Assembly (NCBI RefSeq): GCF_049445995.1
Contig: NZ_JBMSDZ010000004.1
Span: forward strand, 62,001 to 126,000
Length of the DNA: 64,000 bases
Direction: 5' to 3'
Origin: Dyella_A sp049445995
Lineage (GTDB): Bacteria > Pseudomonadota > Gammaproteobacteria > Xanthomonadales > Rhodanobacteraceae
Shown piece by piece: positions 9,386 to 17,133 of this stretch. Made by a program: the position numbers and the translations under genes. Numbering within the stretch: the stretch's first letter is position 1; each line of letters starts with the position of its first letter. Below the pieces are notes generated by a model that did no database searches, had not been told where the DNA came from, and saw nothing but the letters and a program-made list of their open reading frames with translations.

Positions 9386-10593
9386 GCGGCACCGATTGCC
9401 GGCCGGGCCGCCTGGAGGCGCGCTTCCACGCGCTGTTCCGGCCGCATCCGGAATCGCTGCTCGGCCAGCTGCGCTCGCCCACCTACCTGCGCTGGCAGGC
9501 CGGCCTGCAGTGGTTCTCGTTCATCGCGGTGATCATGCTGCCGCTGCAGAAAGGCTTCAGCTGGCACTGGATGGGGCCGACCCTGCTCTCGCTGGTGCTC
9601 TACCTGTTTTTCTACATCCGCATGTACATCATGCCGGTGCGGCAGATGGTGGCGAACGCCGCCGGGCTGATCGCCATCGGCCTGCTGCTGTGGCCGCTCA
9701 ACAGCGCTGCGTACATCTTCCTGATGATCGCCAGCATCAACCTGGCGCTGCATCCGTCCTGGCGGGTCTGGCTGCGCACCGTGGCGGTGGCGTCGTTGCT
9801 TGCCGTGCCGGTGGTGCTGCTGATCCACGCGCCGAAAAACCTGCTGCTCGTGGTGCCGCTGGCCTCGCTGTTCGGCGGCTTCAGCAACCTCATCTACATG
9901 CGCGGCGTGCGTCGCGACGCCGAGCTGCGGCTGTCGCAGGAGGAAGTGCGCCGGCTCGCCACGCTGGCCGAGCGCGAGCGCATCGGCCGCGACCTGCACG
10001 ACCTGCTCGGCCACACGCTGTCGCTGGTGGCGCTCAAGTCCGAGCTGGCGCGCAAGCTGGCCCTGCGCGATCCGGGCCTGGCCCAGCGCGAAATGGAAGA
10101 GGTGGAGCGCGTGGCGCGTCATGCGCTGGCCGAGGTGCGCGCCGCGGTCACCGGCATGCGCCGCAGCGACCTGGCCGCCGAACTGCTCTCGGCGCGGCTG
10201 ATGCTGGAGGCCTCCGGCATCGTGTTCGCCTGCGACGGCTGCGAGTCGCTGGACCTGCCGCACGCCATCGAGGCGCCGCTGGCGCTGGTGCTGCGCGAGG
10301 CGGTCACCAATATCCACCGGCATGCGCGCGCCACCGAGGCGCGCATCGACATTTCCAGCGAGCAGGGCGAACTCAGGATGCGGATCAGCGACAACGGATG
10401 CGGCGGACTGGCCGCGCACGGCAACGGCGTCAGCGGCATGCGCGAACGCGTGCGTGCGCTGGGCGGCACGCTCGCCATCGATTCGCCGCCGCGCAAGGGC
10501 ACCACGATCACCATCGCCGTGCCGGTGGCTGCGCCCATGCCGGCGGCGGTCGGTCGTGACGCGCGCCCGCAACCGATCGGGAGCGCCGCATGA
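9382..10593 (+). CDS. DesK-like sensor histidine kinase (second of a tandem pair)
   Basis: Also 403 aa, with the same layout: membrane sensor (residues about 40-175), HisKA_3 with DLHDLLGHTLSLV (His206), HATPase with the G-box NGVSGMRERV. It starts at GTG inside the upstream gene (GTGA overlap) and ends overlapping the regulator gene (ATGA). Around the phosphoacceptor it is nearly identical to the first kinase (shared GRDLHDLLGHTLSL and VARHALAEVRAAVTG), while the sensor halves differ. This indicates a local duplication followed by divergence of the sensing part. It may form heterodimers with the first kinase or feed a second signal into the same regulator. Confidence 0.87.
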   Translation: MSGTDCRPGRLEARFHALFRPHPESLLGQLRSPTYLRWQAGLQWFSFIAVIMLPLQKGFSWHWMGPTLLSLVLYLFFYIRMYIMPVRQMVANAAGLIAIGLLLWPLNSAAYIFLMIASINLALHPSWRVWLRTVAVASLLAVPVVLLIHAPKNLLLVVPLASLFGGFSNLIYMRGVRRDAELRLSQEEVRRLATLAERERIGRDLHDLLGHTLSLVALKSELARKLALRDPGLAQREMEEVERVARHALAEVRAAVTGMRRSDLAAELLSARLMLEASGIVFACDGCESLDLPHAIEAPLALVLREAVTNIHRHARATEARIDISSEQGELRMRISDNGCGGLAAHGNGVSGMRERVRALGGTLAIDSPPRKGTTITIAVPVAAPMPAAVGRDARPQPIGSAA

Positions 10594-11192
10594 TCCGCGT
10601 GCTGCTGGCCGAGGACCAGGCGATGGTGCGCGGCGCGCTCTCGGCGCTGCTCAACCTGGAGAGCGACATCGAGGTGCTGGGCAGCGCGGCCGACGGCGAG
10701 GCGGCCTGGCGCGAGATCCAGCGCCTGAAGCCCGACGTGCTGGTCACCGACATCGAGATGCCCGGCCTCACCGGGCTGGAGCTGGCCCAGCGCATCCAGC
10801 GGCAGGCGCTGCCGATCAAGGTGATCATCGTCACCACCTTCGCGCGTCCCGGCTTTCTGCGCCGTGCGCTGGAGGCGGGCGTCTCCGGCTACCTGCTCAA
10901 GGATGCGCCGGCGGAGAACCTGGCCGAGGCGCTGCGCATGGTCCATCGCGGCGGCCGCTCGATCGATCCGCAGCTGGCGCTGGATGCGTGGTCCGAGGCC
11001 GATCCGCTCAACGACCGCGAACGCCAGGTGCTGCGCCTGGCCGGCGAAGGGCAGAGCGCCAGCGACATCGCCACCCAGCTCAACCTGTCGCACGGCACGG
11101 TGCGCAACTACCTGTCCGAGGCGATCGGCAAGCTCGGCGTGGCCAACCGCATCGAGGCGTATCGGCTGGCCCGGCAGAAAGGCTGGCTCTAA
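10590..11192 (+). CDS. NarL/DesR-type response regulator
   Basis: A 200-aa DNA-binding regulator. The receiver domain (residues 1-about 120) has the acidic pair AEDQ near residue 8, the phosphoacceptor Asp54 in VTDIEMPG and the lysine in YLLKDAP. The C-terminal LuxR-type helix-turn-helix (LNDRERQVLRLAGEGQSAS, then NLSHGTVRNYLSEAIGKLG) binds DNA. It is the last gene of the exporter/kinase unit, joined to the upstream kinase by ATGA overlap. It likely controls the ABC genes in response to the two kinases. No operator could be picked out in the 293-bp gap upstream of 6446. Confidence 0.92.
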   Translation: MIRVLLAEDQAMVRGALSALLNLESDIEVLGSAADGEAAWREIQRLKPDVLVTDIEMPGLTGLELAQRIQRQALPIKVIIVTTFARPGFLRRALEAGVSGYLLKDAPAENLAEALRMVHRGGRSIDPQLALDAWSEADPLNDRERQVLRLAGEGQSASDIATQLNLSHGTVRNYLSEAIGKLGVANRIEAYRLARQKGWL

Positions 11193-11193
11193 C

Positions 11194-11258
11194 CGCATCC
11201 TGTAATCGCCTCGTGTAACCGCCTCGTGTAACCGCCTCGTGTAACCGCCTCGTGTAGG
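11194..11258. repeat. Five tandem copies of a 13-bp unit abutting a REP element
   Basis: The unit CGCCTCGTGTAAC occurs three times perfectly, flanked by a degenerate first copy and a last copy whose end (GTGTAGG) runs into the GTAG head of the adjoining palindrome. It starts two bases after the response regulator stop. It is non-coding and probably arose by slippage. Confidence 0.9.
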
Positions 11259-11337
11259 AGCGCACCCTGTGCGCGAAGGCTTTTGCTCCTGATCGGCATC
11301 AAAGCAAAAGCATTCGCGCACAGGGTGCGCTCCTACA
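11254..11337. repeat. REP pair (BIME-like), GTAG-headed
   Basis: Two inverted copies of a unit starting GTAGGAGCGCACCC and ending TGTGCGCGA, each with its own 6-bp hairpin (GCGCAC/GTGCGC, loop CCT), enclose a centre that is itself partly complementary (GCTTTTGCTC...AGCAAAAGC). The GTAG head followed by an imperfect hairpin is the layout of RAYT-associated REPs. It probably also acts as the 3' end of the kinase/regulator transcript. Confidence 0.9.
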
Positions 11338-11464
11338 GGTCTGCGGCGAATCGAGGCTGGGCCATGCCCCCATTCCCCGCGACGTGCGTCCCTCGTGTCC
11401 CGCACGGCGTGCTGCGGGATAATGCGCGCCTGCCCGTAGCCGCGGGCGCTTGCCGGGCCCGCCC

Positions 11465-12496
11465 TTGAAGAAGACCGACTTCGACTTCGACCTCCCCAAT
11501 GAGCTGATCGCCCAGGTGCCGCTGCCGGAGCGTTCGGCCAGCCGGCTGCTGCATCTGGACGCGACCGCGTGCACGCTCGACGACCGCATGTTCCGCGAGC
11601 TGCCGGACTTCCTGCGCCCGGGCGACCTGCTGGTGTTCAACGACACCCGCGTGCTGCCGGCGCGGCTGTACGGGCGCAAGGACACCGGCGGCGCGGTGGA
11701 GATCCTGATCGAGCGCGTCACCGGCGCGCACGAGGCGGTGGTGCAGCTGGGCGTGAGCAAGAAGCCGAAGGAAGGCGGGCGGATCGAGCTGGCCGACGGC
11801 AGCCACGCGGTGGTGCTGGGGCGTGAGGACGCGTTCTTCCGCCTGCGCTTCGAGTCGCACGAGCCGCTGGAAAAGCTGCTGCACAAGCTGGGCGAGATGC
11901 CGCTGCCGCCGTACATCGAGCGCGGCAGCGAGGCCAGCGACCTGGAGCGCTACCAGACCGTCTACGCGCGCGAACCCGGCGCGGTGGCCGCGCCCACCGC
12001 CGGCCTGCACTTCGACGAGCCGCTGCTCGAGCGCCTGCGCGCGATGGGCGTGCAGTTCGGCTACGTCACGTTGCACGTGGGCGCCGGCACCTTCCAGCCG
12101 GTGCGCGCGGACAACATCGCCGACCACCACATGCACCGCGAGTGGCTCAACGTCGGTGCGCACCTGGTGGAGCAGATCCGCCACACCCGCGCCGCCGGCG
12201 GCCGGGTGATCGCGGTGGGCACCACCGTGGTGCGCGCGCTGGAGAGCGCCACCGTGGACGGCGTGCTGCGCCCGTTTGCCGGCGAGACGCAGATCTTCAT
12301 CTTCCCCGGCTACCGCTTCACCAGCATCGACGGCCTGGTGACCAACTTCCACTTGCCGCAGTCGACGCTGCTGATGCTGGTATCGGCGCTGGCCGGGCGC
12401 GAGTTCATGCTCGACGCCTACCGCCACGCGATCGCCCGGCGCTACCGGTTCTTCTCCTACGGCGACGCCATGCTGATCCTGCCGCCGGCGTCCTGA
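11465..12496 (+). CDS. queA: S-adenosylmethionine:tRNA ribosyltransferase-isomerase
   Basis: QueA transfers and isomerises the ribosyl group of SAM onto preQ1 in tRNA, giving epoxyqueuosine. The protein is 343 aa, the usual size. Clear family blocks are FDLPNELIAQVPLP at the start, LVFNDTRVLPARL, YQTVYAREPGAVAAPTAGLHF, FGYVTLHVGAGTFQPVR and ITNFHLPQSTL-like VTNFHLPQSTLLMLVSA. The frame has no ATG; TTG at 11465 gives MKKTDFDFDLPNEL, which matches family N-termini, with an in-frame TTG five codons earlier as alternative. A possible -10 (GATAAT) lies at about 11418. The usual downstream partners tgt and yajC-secDF are absent; the flagellar operon follows instead. Confidence 0.93.
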   Translation: MKKTDFDFDLPNELIAQVPLPERSASRLLHLDATACTLDDRMFRELPDFLRPGDLLVFNDTRVLPARLYGRKDTGGAVEILIERVTGAHEAVVQLGVSKKPKEGGRIELADGSHAVVLGREDAFFRLRFESHEPLEKLLHKLGEMPLPPYIERGSEASDLERYQTVYAREPGAVAAPTAGLHFDEPLLERLRAMGVQFGYVTLHVGAGTFQPVRADNIADHHMHREWLNVGAHLVEQIRHTRAAGGRVIAVGTTVVRALESATVDGVLRPFAGETQIFIFPGYRFTSIDGLVTNFHLPQSTLLMLVSALAGREFMLDAYRHAIARRYRFFSYGDAMLILPPAS

Positions 12497-12510
12497 TCGG
12501 CCCAGCGCCC

Positions 12511-12594
12511 GTAGGAGCGCACCCTGTGCGCGAATGCTTTTGGCTTTGATGCCGATCAGGAGCAAAAGCATTCGCGCACAGGGTGCGCTCCTAC
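12511..12594. repeat. REP pair (BIME-like), GTAG-headed
   Basis: This element is nearly identical to the one at 11254 but with the central segment inverted (TTTGGCTTTGATGCCGATCA against GATCGGCATCAAAGC). It starts 15 nt after the queA stop. The two elements bracket queA. Confidence 0.9.
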
Positions 12595-12795
12595 AGCGGC
12601 TCGCACCTCATGACGAGAGCGGGGGCCCCGACTCCCTGCGCGATCAACACCCCGCCACCCGCTCCGGTGGTCCGCACGACTGCCCGTCGCCGGGTTCCTG
12701 CCCCTGCCGCGAAATCGACGCGCGGCGCTTCCGCCACGCGTCAAGAAACTGCCGCCACCGCCGTCGGGCCGCGTCCGCGCAGGCTTTGCCGGTCG

Positions 12796-12811
12796 TGGCA
12801 TGGCGCTTGCT
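12796..12811 (+). promoter_or_regulatory. Sigma-54 (RpoN) promoter of the fliL operon
   Basis: The sequence TGGCATGGCGCTTGCT matches the -24/-12 consensus TGGCACG-N4-TTGC at all but one conserved base, with the exact GG-to-GC spacing. It lies 67 nt upstream of the fliL ATG and predicts a start near 12823. Class II flagellar genes of pseudomonads and xanthomonads use RpoN with the activator FleQ. No FleQ site was identified in the 200 bp upstream, which otherwise hold no gene. Confidence 0.82.
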
Positions 12812-12877
12812 ATCGACCCATCAGTCCACTCCGCAATGGCGGGGGCGGTTCACGCCTGCACACTGATCGAGGGTTCC

Positions 12878-13375
12878 ATGGAAAACGCCGAAGAACAGGA
12901 TCCGATTGCCGTCGCCCCGCCCAGGCCCAAGCGCGGCCGGCTGATCGCGATCATCGCCGTGATCGTGCTGCTGGGCGGCGGCGCCGGGCTCTACGCCATG
13001 CTGGGCTCGCGCCACGCGGCGGGCGGCAAGGCCGCCGTGGCCGCGCCGGAGCACCGGCCCGAGCTCTACCTGCCGCTCGATCCGGCCTTCGTGGTGAATT
13101 TCCGCGACGACCAGGCGGTGCGCTACCTGCAGGTGGGCGTGAGCCTGATGAGCCACGAGCAGGGCGCGCTGGACGCCGCCAGGGAGGCGCAGCCGGTGAT
13201 CCGCAACGAGCTGCTGATGCTGTTCAGCGGACAGAACTACGAAAACCTGATCGACGCCGCCGGCAAGCAGAAGCTGCAGGCGCAGGCGCTGGCCGCGGTG
13301 CAGAAGATCATCGCCGCGCGCACCGGCAAGCCCGGCATCGACGCGCTGTATTTCACCAGCTTCGTGATGCAGTGA
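12878..13375 (+). CDS. fliL: Flagellar basal body-associated protein FliL
   Basis: A 165-aa inner-membrane protein, first gene of the flagellar operon. Residues 1-23 are cytoplasmic and proline- and charge-rich; one transmembrane helix spans about 24-44 (LIAIIAVIVLLGGGAGLYAML). The periplasmic FliL domain follows, with LPLDPAFVVNFRDDQAVRYLQV and a C-terminal IDALYFTSFVMQ. FliL surrounds the stator and supports torque. The internal ATG at 12878 follows GAGGG and is preferred over the upstream ATG at 12800, which lies within the sigma-54 promoter. fliM follows after 17 nt. Confidence 0.9.
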   Translation: MENAEEQDPIAVAPPRPKRGRLIAIIAVIVLLGGGAGLYAMLGSRHAAGGKAAVAAPEHRPELYLPLDPAFVVNFRDDQAVRYLQVGVSLMSHEQGALDAAREAQPVIRNELLMLFSGQNYENLIDAAGKQKLQAQALAAVQKIIAARTGKPGIDALYFTSFVMQ

Positions 13376-13392
13376 TCTGAAGGAGAACGGCG

Positions 13393-14409
13393 ATGAGCGA
13401 CCTGCTTTCCCAGGACGAGATCGACGCGCTGCTGGACGGCGTCGAGGGCGGCGCGGTCGAGACCGGCGGCGACGAGCCGCTCGATCCCGATGCCGTCGTC
13501 CAGTACGACTTCACCCAGCAGGACCGCATCGTGCGCGGCCGCCTGCCGACGCTGGAGATGGTCAACGACCGCTTCGCGCGTTACTTCCGCACCGGCGTAT
13601 TCAGCGTGCTGCGCAAGACCTGCGAGGTCTCGGTGCTGGGCGTGCGCATGGTCAAGTTCGCCGAGTACGTGCATGGTCTGGCGGTGCCCAGCAACCTCAA
13701 CCTGGTACGCATCAAGCCGCTGCGCGGCACCGCGCTGGTGGTGCTGGAGCCGCGGCTGGTGTTCACCGTGATCGACAACTTCTTCGGCGGCGACGGCCGT
13801 TATCACGCGCGCATCGAGGGCCGCGACTTCACCGCCACCGAGAACCGGGTGATCCAGATCATGCTGGTGGAGCTGTTCGCCGCCATGGTCGAGGCGTGGG
13901 CGCCGGTGCTGCCGCTGGAGTTCGAGTACCTCAACTCCGAGATCAACCCGCAGTTCGCCAACATCGTCAGCCCCACCGAGACGGTGGTGGTGTCGCGCTT
14001 CCACGTGGAGCTGGACGGCGGTGGCGGCGAGATCCACCTGACCCTGCCGTACGCCATGGTCGAGCCGATCCGCAGCCTGCTCGACGCCGGCGTGCAGAGC
14101 GACCGCGTGGATCGCGACGACCGCTGGAGCGAAACCCTGCACGAGGAAATCCTCGACGCCGAGGTGGGCCTGAGCACGCTGCTGCTGGAAGCCGAGATCA
14201 GCATCGGCGACTTCCTGCAACTGCGTCCCGGCGACGTGATCCCGGTGCAACTGCCCGAGTTCGCCACCGTGTTCGCCGAGGACGTACCGATCTTCCGCGG
14301 CCGCTACGGCCAGGCCAACGGCCACAAGGCCGTGCGATTCCAAGCCCAGGCGGGTCGCCGCGAGGTGCGCCTGCACAGCGATTTTTCCATGGAGCAGATC
14401 CCGTCATGA
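13393..14409 (+). CDS. fliM: Flagellar motor switch protein FliM
   Basis: A 338-aa C-ring protein that binds phospho-CheY and sets the direction of rotation. The N-terminus MSDLLSQDEIDALLDGV is the CheY-binding peptide. The middle domain contains the GGXG-type motif in DNFFGGDGR. The C-terminal SPOA domain (about 250-330) contacts FliN. The ribosome-binding site is AAGGAGAA, 7 nt from the ATG. The stop overlaps the fliN start (ATGA). Compare the N-terminal motif with the CheZ C-terminus and the CheA linker in this window. Confidence 0.97.
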   Translation: MSDLLSQDEIDALLDGVEGGAVETGGDEPLDPDAVVQYDFTQQDRIVRGRLPTLEMVNDRFARYFRTGVFSVLRKTCEVSVLGVRMVKFAEYVHGLAVPSNLNLVRIKPLRGTALVVLEPRLVFTVIDNFFGGDGRYHARIEGRDFTATENRVIQIMLVELFAAMVEAWAPVLPLEFEYLNSEINPQFANIVSPTETVVVSRFHVELDGGGGEIHLTLPYAMVEPIRSLLDAGVQSDRVDRDDRWSETLHEEILDAEVGLSTLLLEAEISIGDFLQLRPGDVIPVQLPEFATVFAEDVPIFRGRYGQANGHKAVRFQAQAGRREVRLHSDFSMEQIPS

Positions 14410-14735
14410 GCAGCACATCCGAAGCCGCGCAGGCCGCCGCCGAGCGCGCCCCGCAGGACAACCTCGACGGCCAGGACGTCAACCTGGACATGATCCTCGA
14501 CGTGCCGGTCACGCTGGCGATGGAGGTCGGCCGCACCCGCATCAGCATCCGCAACCTGCTGCAGCTCAACCAGGGCTCGGTGGTGGAGCTGGACCGCGCC
14601 GCCGGCGAACCGCTGGACGTGTTCGTCAACGGCACGCTGGTCGCCCACGGCGAGGTGGTGGTGATCAACGAGAAGTTCGGCATCCGCCTGACCGACGTGA
14701 TCAGCCCCGCCGAGCGCGTGCGCAAGCTGCGCTGA
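14406..14735 (+). CDS. fliN: Flagellar motor switch protein FliN
   Basis: A 109-aa C-ring protein. An acidic/alanine-rich N-terminal 35 residues precede the SPOA domain: ILDVPVTLAMEVGRTRISI, LLQLNQGSVVELDR, GEPLDVFVNGTLVAHGEVV and KFGIRLTDVISPAERV. It forms the bottom of the switch with FliM and docks the export ATPase complex via FliH. Translation is coupled to fliM by the ATGA overlap. The fliO start follows 2 nt after its stop. Confidence 0.97.
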   Translation: MSSTSEAAQAAAERAPQDNLDGQDVNLDMILDVPVTLAMEVGRTRISIRNLLQLNQGSVVELDRAAGEPLDVFVNGTLVAHGEVVVINEKFGIRLTDVISPAERVRKLR

Positions 14736-14737
14736 GC

Positions 14738-15139
14738 GTGTCGACCGTGCTCGCCTTGCTCGCGCCCGCCGCCCAGGCCGCCGCGACCGCTGCGCCCGAG
14801 ATCGACGCCGCTGCCGAACTGCTGCGCGTGGTGCTGAGCCTGGCCGGCATCATCGCGCTGATCTTCGCCGCCGGCTGGCTCAGCCGCCGGCTGGCCGGCC
14901 GCACCGCGCCGGGTGGGCGCCGCATCCGCTGCGTGGAGACGCTGGCGGTGGGCGCGCGCGATCGCGTGCTGCTGCTGGAAGCCAACGGCAAGCGCCTGCT
15001 GGTGGGCGCCGGCCCCGGCGGCCTGCGCACGCTGCACGTCTACGATGGCGACATCGCATCCTCCGACGACAGCGCGCCGCCGGCTGCCCCCGCGCCCGGC
15101 TTCGCCGAGCTGCTGGCCCGCTGGAAGCGCACGCCATGA
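14738..15139 (+). CDS. fliO: Flagellar export protein FliO
   Basis: A 133-aa membrane protein that helps FliP assemble the export gate. It has a short periplasmic N-terminus, a transmembrane helix at about residues 27-48 (LLRVVLSLAGIIALIFAAGWL) and a cytoplasmic domain with IRCVETLAVGARDRVLLLEANGKR-type sequence, as usual for FliO. The start is a GTG two bases after the fliN stop. The end overlaps fliP by ATGA. Sequence conservation is low in this family, so position in the operon supports the call. Confidence 0.9.
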   Translation: MSTVLALLAPAAQAAATAAPEIDAAAELLRVVLSLAGIIALIFAAGWLSRRLAGRTAPGGRRIRCVETLAVGARDRVLLLEANGKRLLVGAGPGGLRTLHVYDGDIASSDDSAPPAAPAPGFAELLARWKRTP

Positions 15140-15963
15140 GCCGCCTGTCCCGTTTCGCCGCCCGCCTCGCGCTGGCGCTGGCGTGCGCGCTGCTGCCGCT
15201 GATCGCCGCCGCGGTGCCGCAGTCCGCCACTGTGCCGGCCGCCGCGCCGGCGATCGGCATGCCCGCCTCGCTGCCCAGCTCCGGTGCGGGCATTCCCGTG
15301 CTCACGGTGAAGAGCGCGCCGGGCGGCGGCCAGAGCTGGACGCTGTCGCTGCAGGTGCTGGCACTGATGACCGTGCTCACGCTGCTGCCGGCGGCGCTGC
15401 TGCTGATGACCTCGTTCACCCGCATCATCATCGTGCTCGGTTTCCTGCGCCAGGCGTTGGGCACGCAGTCCACGCCGCCGAACCAGGTGCTGCTGGGGCT
15501 GGCACTGTTCCTCACCCTGTTCGTGATGTCGCCGGTGCTCAATCACGCGTATGCCGACGGCGTGAAGCCGTACATGGACGGCAAACTGACTGCCGAGCAG
15601 GCGCTGCCTGCGGCCACCGCCCCGTTCAAGCGTTTCATGCTCGACCAGACCCGCGATGCGGACCTGCAGATGTTCACCCAGCTCGCCAAGGAGCCGCCCT
15701 ACGCCAGCAAGGCCGACGTGCCGCTGCGCGTGGCGATGCCGGCGTTCGTCACCTCGGAGCTCAAGACCGCGTTCCAGATGGGTTTCCTGCTGTTCATCCC
15801 GTTCCTGATCATCGATCTGGTGGTGGCCAGCGTGCTGATGTCGATGGGCATGATGATGGTCTCGCCGATGATCATCTCGCTGCCGTTCAAGATCATGCTG
15901 TTCGTGCTGGTCGACGGCTGGACGCTGCTGATCGGCACGCTGGCGGGGAGCTTCTACACATGA
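15136..15963 (+). CDS. fliP: Flagellar type III export gate protein FliP
   Basis: A 275-aa integral membrane protein forming most of the export-gate pore. It has a cleavable signal peptide (residues 1-about 27), as is typical of FliP. Family blocks include LLMTSFTRIIIVLGFLRQALGTQ, PPNQVLLGLALFLTLFVMSP and FLLFIPFLIIDLVVASVLMSMGMMM. Its start overlaps fliO. Downstream, a 69-bp REP pair separates it from fliQ within the operon. Confidence 0.97.
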   Translation: MSRLSRFAARLALALACALLPLIAAAVPQSATVPAAAPAIGMPASLPSSGAGIPVLTVKSAPGGGQSWTLSLQVLALMTVLTLLPAALLLMTSFTRIIIVLGFLRQALGTQSTPPNQVLLGLALFLTLFVMSPVLNHAYADGVKPYMDGKLTAEQALPAATAPFKRFMLDQTRDADLQMFTQLAKEPPYASKADVPLRVAMPAFVTSELKTAFQMGFLLFIPFLIIDLVVASVLMSMGMMMVSPMIISLPFKIMLFVLVDGWTLLIGTLAGSFYT

Positions 15964-15986
15964 CCCCCGCACGCCATCGATGCCCT

Positions 15987-16055
15987 GTAGGAGCCCACCC
16001 TGTGGGCGACAGTGGGTGCGTAGCCAAGGCGGTCGCCCACAGGGTGGGCTCCTAC
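15987..16055. repeat. REP pair inside the fliP-fliQ junction
   Basis: Inverted copies starting GTAGGAGCCCACCC and ending TGTGGGCGA, a variant in which the hairpin stem changed on both sides (CCCAC/GTGGG). The compensatory change indicates selection on the hairpin or exchange between elements. The 121-nt gap between fliP and fliQ is otherwise empty. Confidence 0.92.
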
Positions 16056-16084
16056 GGGGGCATCGCGACCGTGGATGCACTGCC

Positions 16085-16354
16085 ATGACTCCCGAATCCG
16101 TCATCGAATTCGGCCAGCACGCGCTGTACATCGCCATGCTGGTCGCCGCGCCGCTGCTGCTCACCGCGCTGGCGGTGGGCCTGCTGATCGGCGTGATCCA
16201 GGCGGCCACGCAGATCAACGAGATGACGCTCAGCTTCATCCCCAAGCTGATCGCCATGGCCGCGGTGGCGCTGGTCACCGGGCCGTGGATGCTGCGCACG
16301 CTGGTGCGCTTCACGCACGACCTGATCATCGGCCTGCCGGGGGCGATCAAATGA
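16085..16354 (+). CDS. fliQ: Flagellar type III export gate protein FliQ
   Basis: An 89-aa protein with two transmembrane helices, of family-typical length. Sequence: TPESVIEFGQHALYIAMLV, then LLIGVIQAATQINEMTLSF and PKLIAMAAVALVTGPWML. It packs around FliP/FliR in the export gate. It begins 29 nt after the REP pair and overlaps fliR (ATGA). No strong ribosome-binding site is seen, so its translation may depend on the structure of the REP-containing leader. Confidence 0.96.
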   Translation: MTPESVIEFGQHALYIAMLVAAPLLLTALAVGLLIGVIQAATQINEMTLSFIPKLIAMAAVALVTGPWMLRTLVRFTHDLIIGLPGAIK

Positions 16355-17133
16355 TCGAGGTGGACCTGGCCCAGTTGCAGGCCTGGGTCGGTTCGCTGCT
16401 GTGGGCGATGGGGCGCGTGGGCGGGCTGGTGATGGTGGCGCCGGTGTTCGGCAACACCACCATCCCGGCACGCATCCGGGTGGCGATCGTCATGCTGCTC
16501 ACGGTCGTGCTGGCGCCGCTGTCGCCGACCACGGTCGATCCGGTGAGCGCGCAGGGCGTGGCCACCATGGTCGGCCAGGTGCTGATCGGCGCGGCGATCG
16601 GCTTCGTGCTCAGGCTGGTGTTCGAGGCGGTGGCGTTCGGTGGCCAGTTGGTGTCGCAGAGCATGAGCCTGGGCTTTTCCGAGGTGGTAAATCCCGAGGG
16701 CGGCGGCAGCACGCCGGTGCTCAGCCAGCTGTACCTGGTGCTGGTCACGCTGATTTTCCTGGCGATGAACGGCCACCTGCAGCTGGTGGCCTTGCTGGCC
16801 GAGAGCTTCCGCACGCTGCCGCCGGGCGGCGGCGTGATCGGTGCCAACGGCATGCACGCGATCGTGCTGTTCGGCGCGCAGCTGTTTTCCGGCGCCGTGC
16901 GCGTGGCGCTGCCGGCGGTGACCTCGCTGCTGGTGGTAAACATCGGCTTTGCCGCGATCAGCCGCGCGGCGCCGTCGATGAACCTGTTCGCGGTGGGCTT
17001 TCCGATCACCGTGTCGTTGGGCATCGTGGTGCTGTGGCTGTCGCTGCGCAGCCTGCCCGGTGCGTTCCAATCGCTCACCGACAGCGCCTGGTCGCTGATG
17101 CATGAGCTCGCCGGCACGCGAGGCGCGCCATGA
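16351..17133 (+). CDS. fliR: Flagellar type III export gate protein FliR
   Basis: A 260-aa polytopic membrane protein of the export gate. Family blocks are MGRVGGLVMVAPVFGNTTIP, RVAIVMLLTVVLAP, QLVSQSMSLGFSEVVNPE and LPAVTSLLVVNIGFAAISRAAP. It overlaps fliQ at its start and flhB at its end by four bases each, so the three are probably translated together. Confidence 0.97.
   Translation: MIEVDLAQLQAWVGSLLWAMGRVGGLVMVAPVFGNTTIPARIRVAIVMLLTVVLAPLSPTTVDPVSAQGVATMVGQVLIGAAIGFVLRLVFEAVAFGGQLVSQSMSLGFSEVVNPEGGGSTPVLSQLYLVLVTLIFLAMNGHLQLVALLAESFRTLPPGGGVIGANGMHAIVLFGAQLFSGAVRVALPAVTSLLVVNIGFAAISRAAPSMNLFAVGFPITVSLGIVVLWLSLRSLPGAFQSLTDSAWSLMHELAGTRGAP

Noticed and set aside
11194..11258. A CRISPR-like array
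   Set aside because: The units are 13 bp, directly adjacent without spacers, and no cas genes are near.
12800..12877. The upstream ATG as the fliL start
   Set aside because: It falls inside the sigma-54 promoter and adds residues absent from FliL proteins; the ATG at 12878 has a ribosome-binding site and the normal N-terminus.
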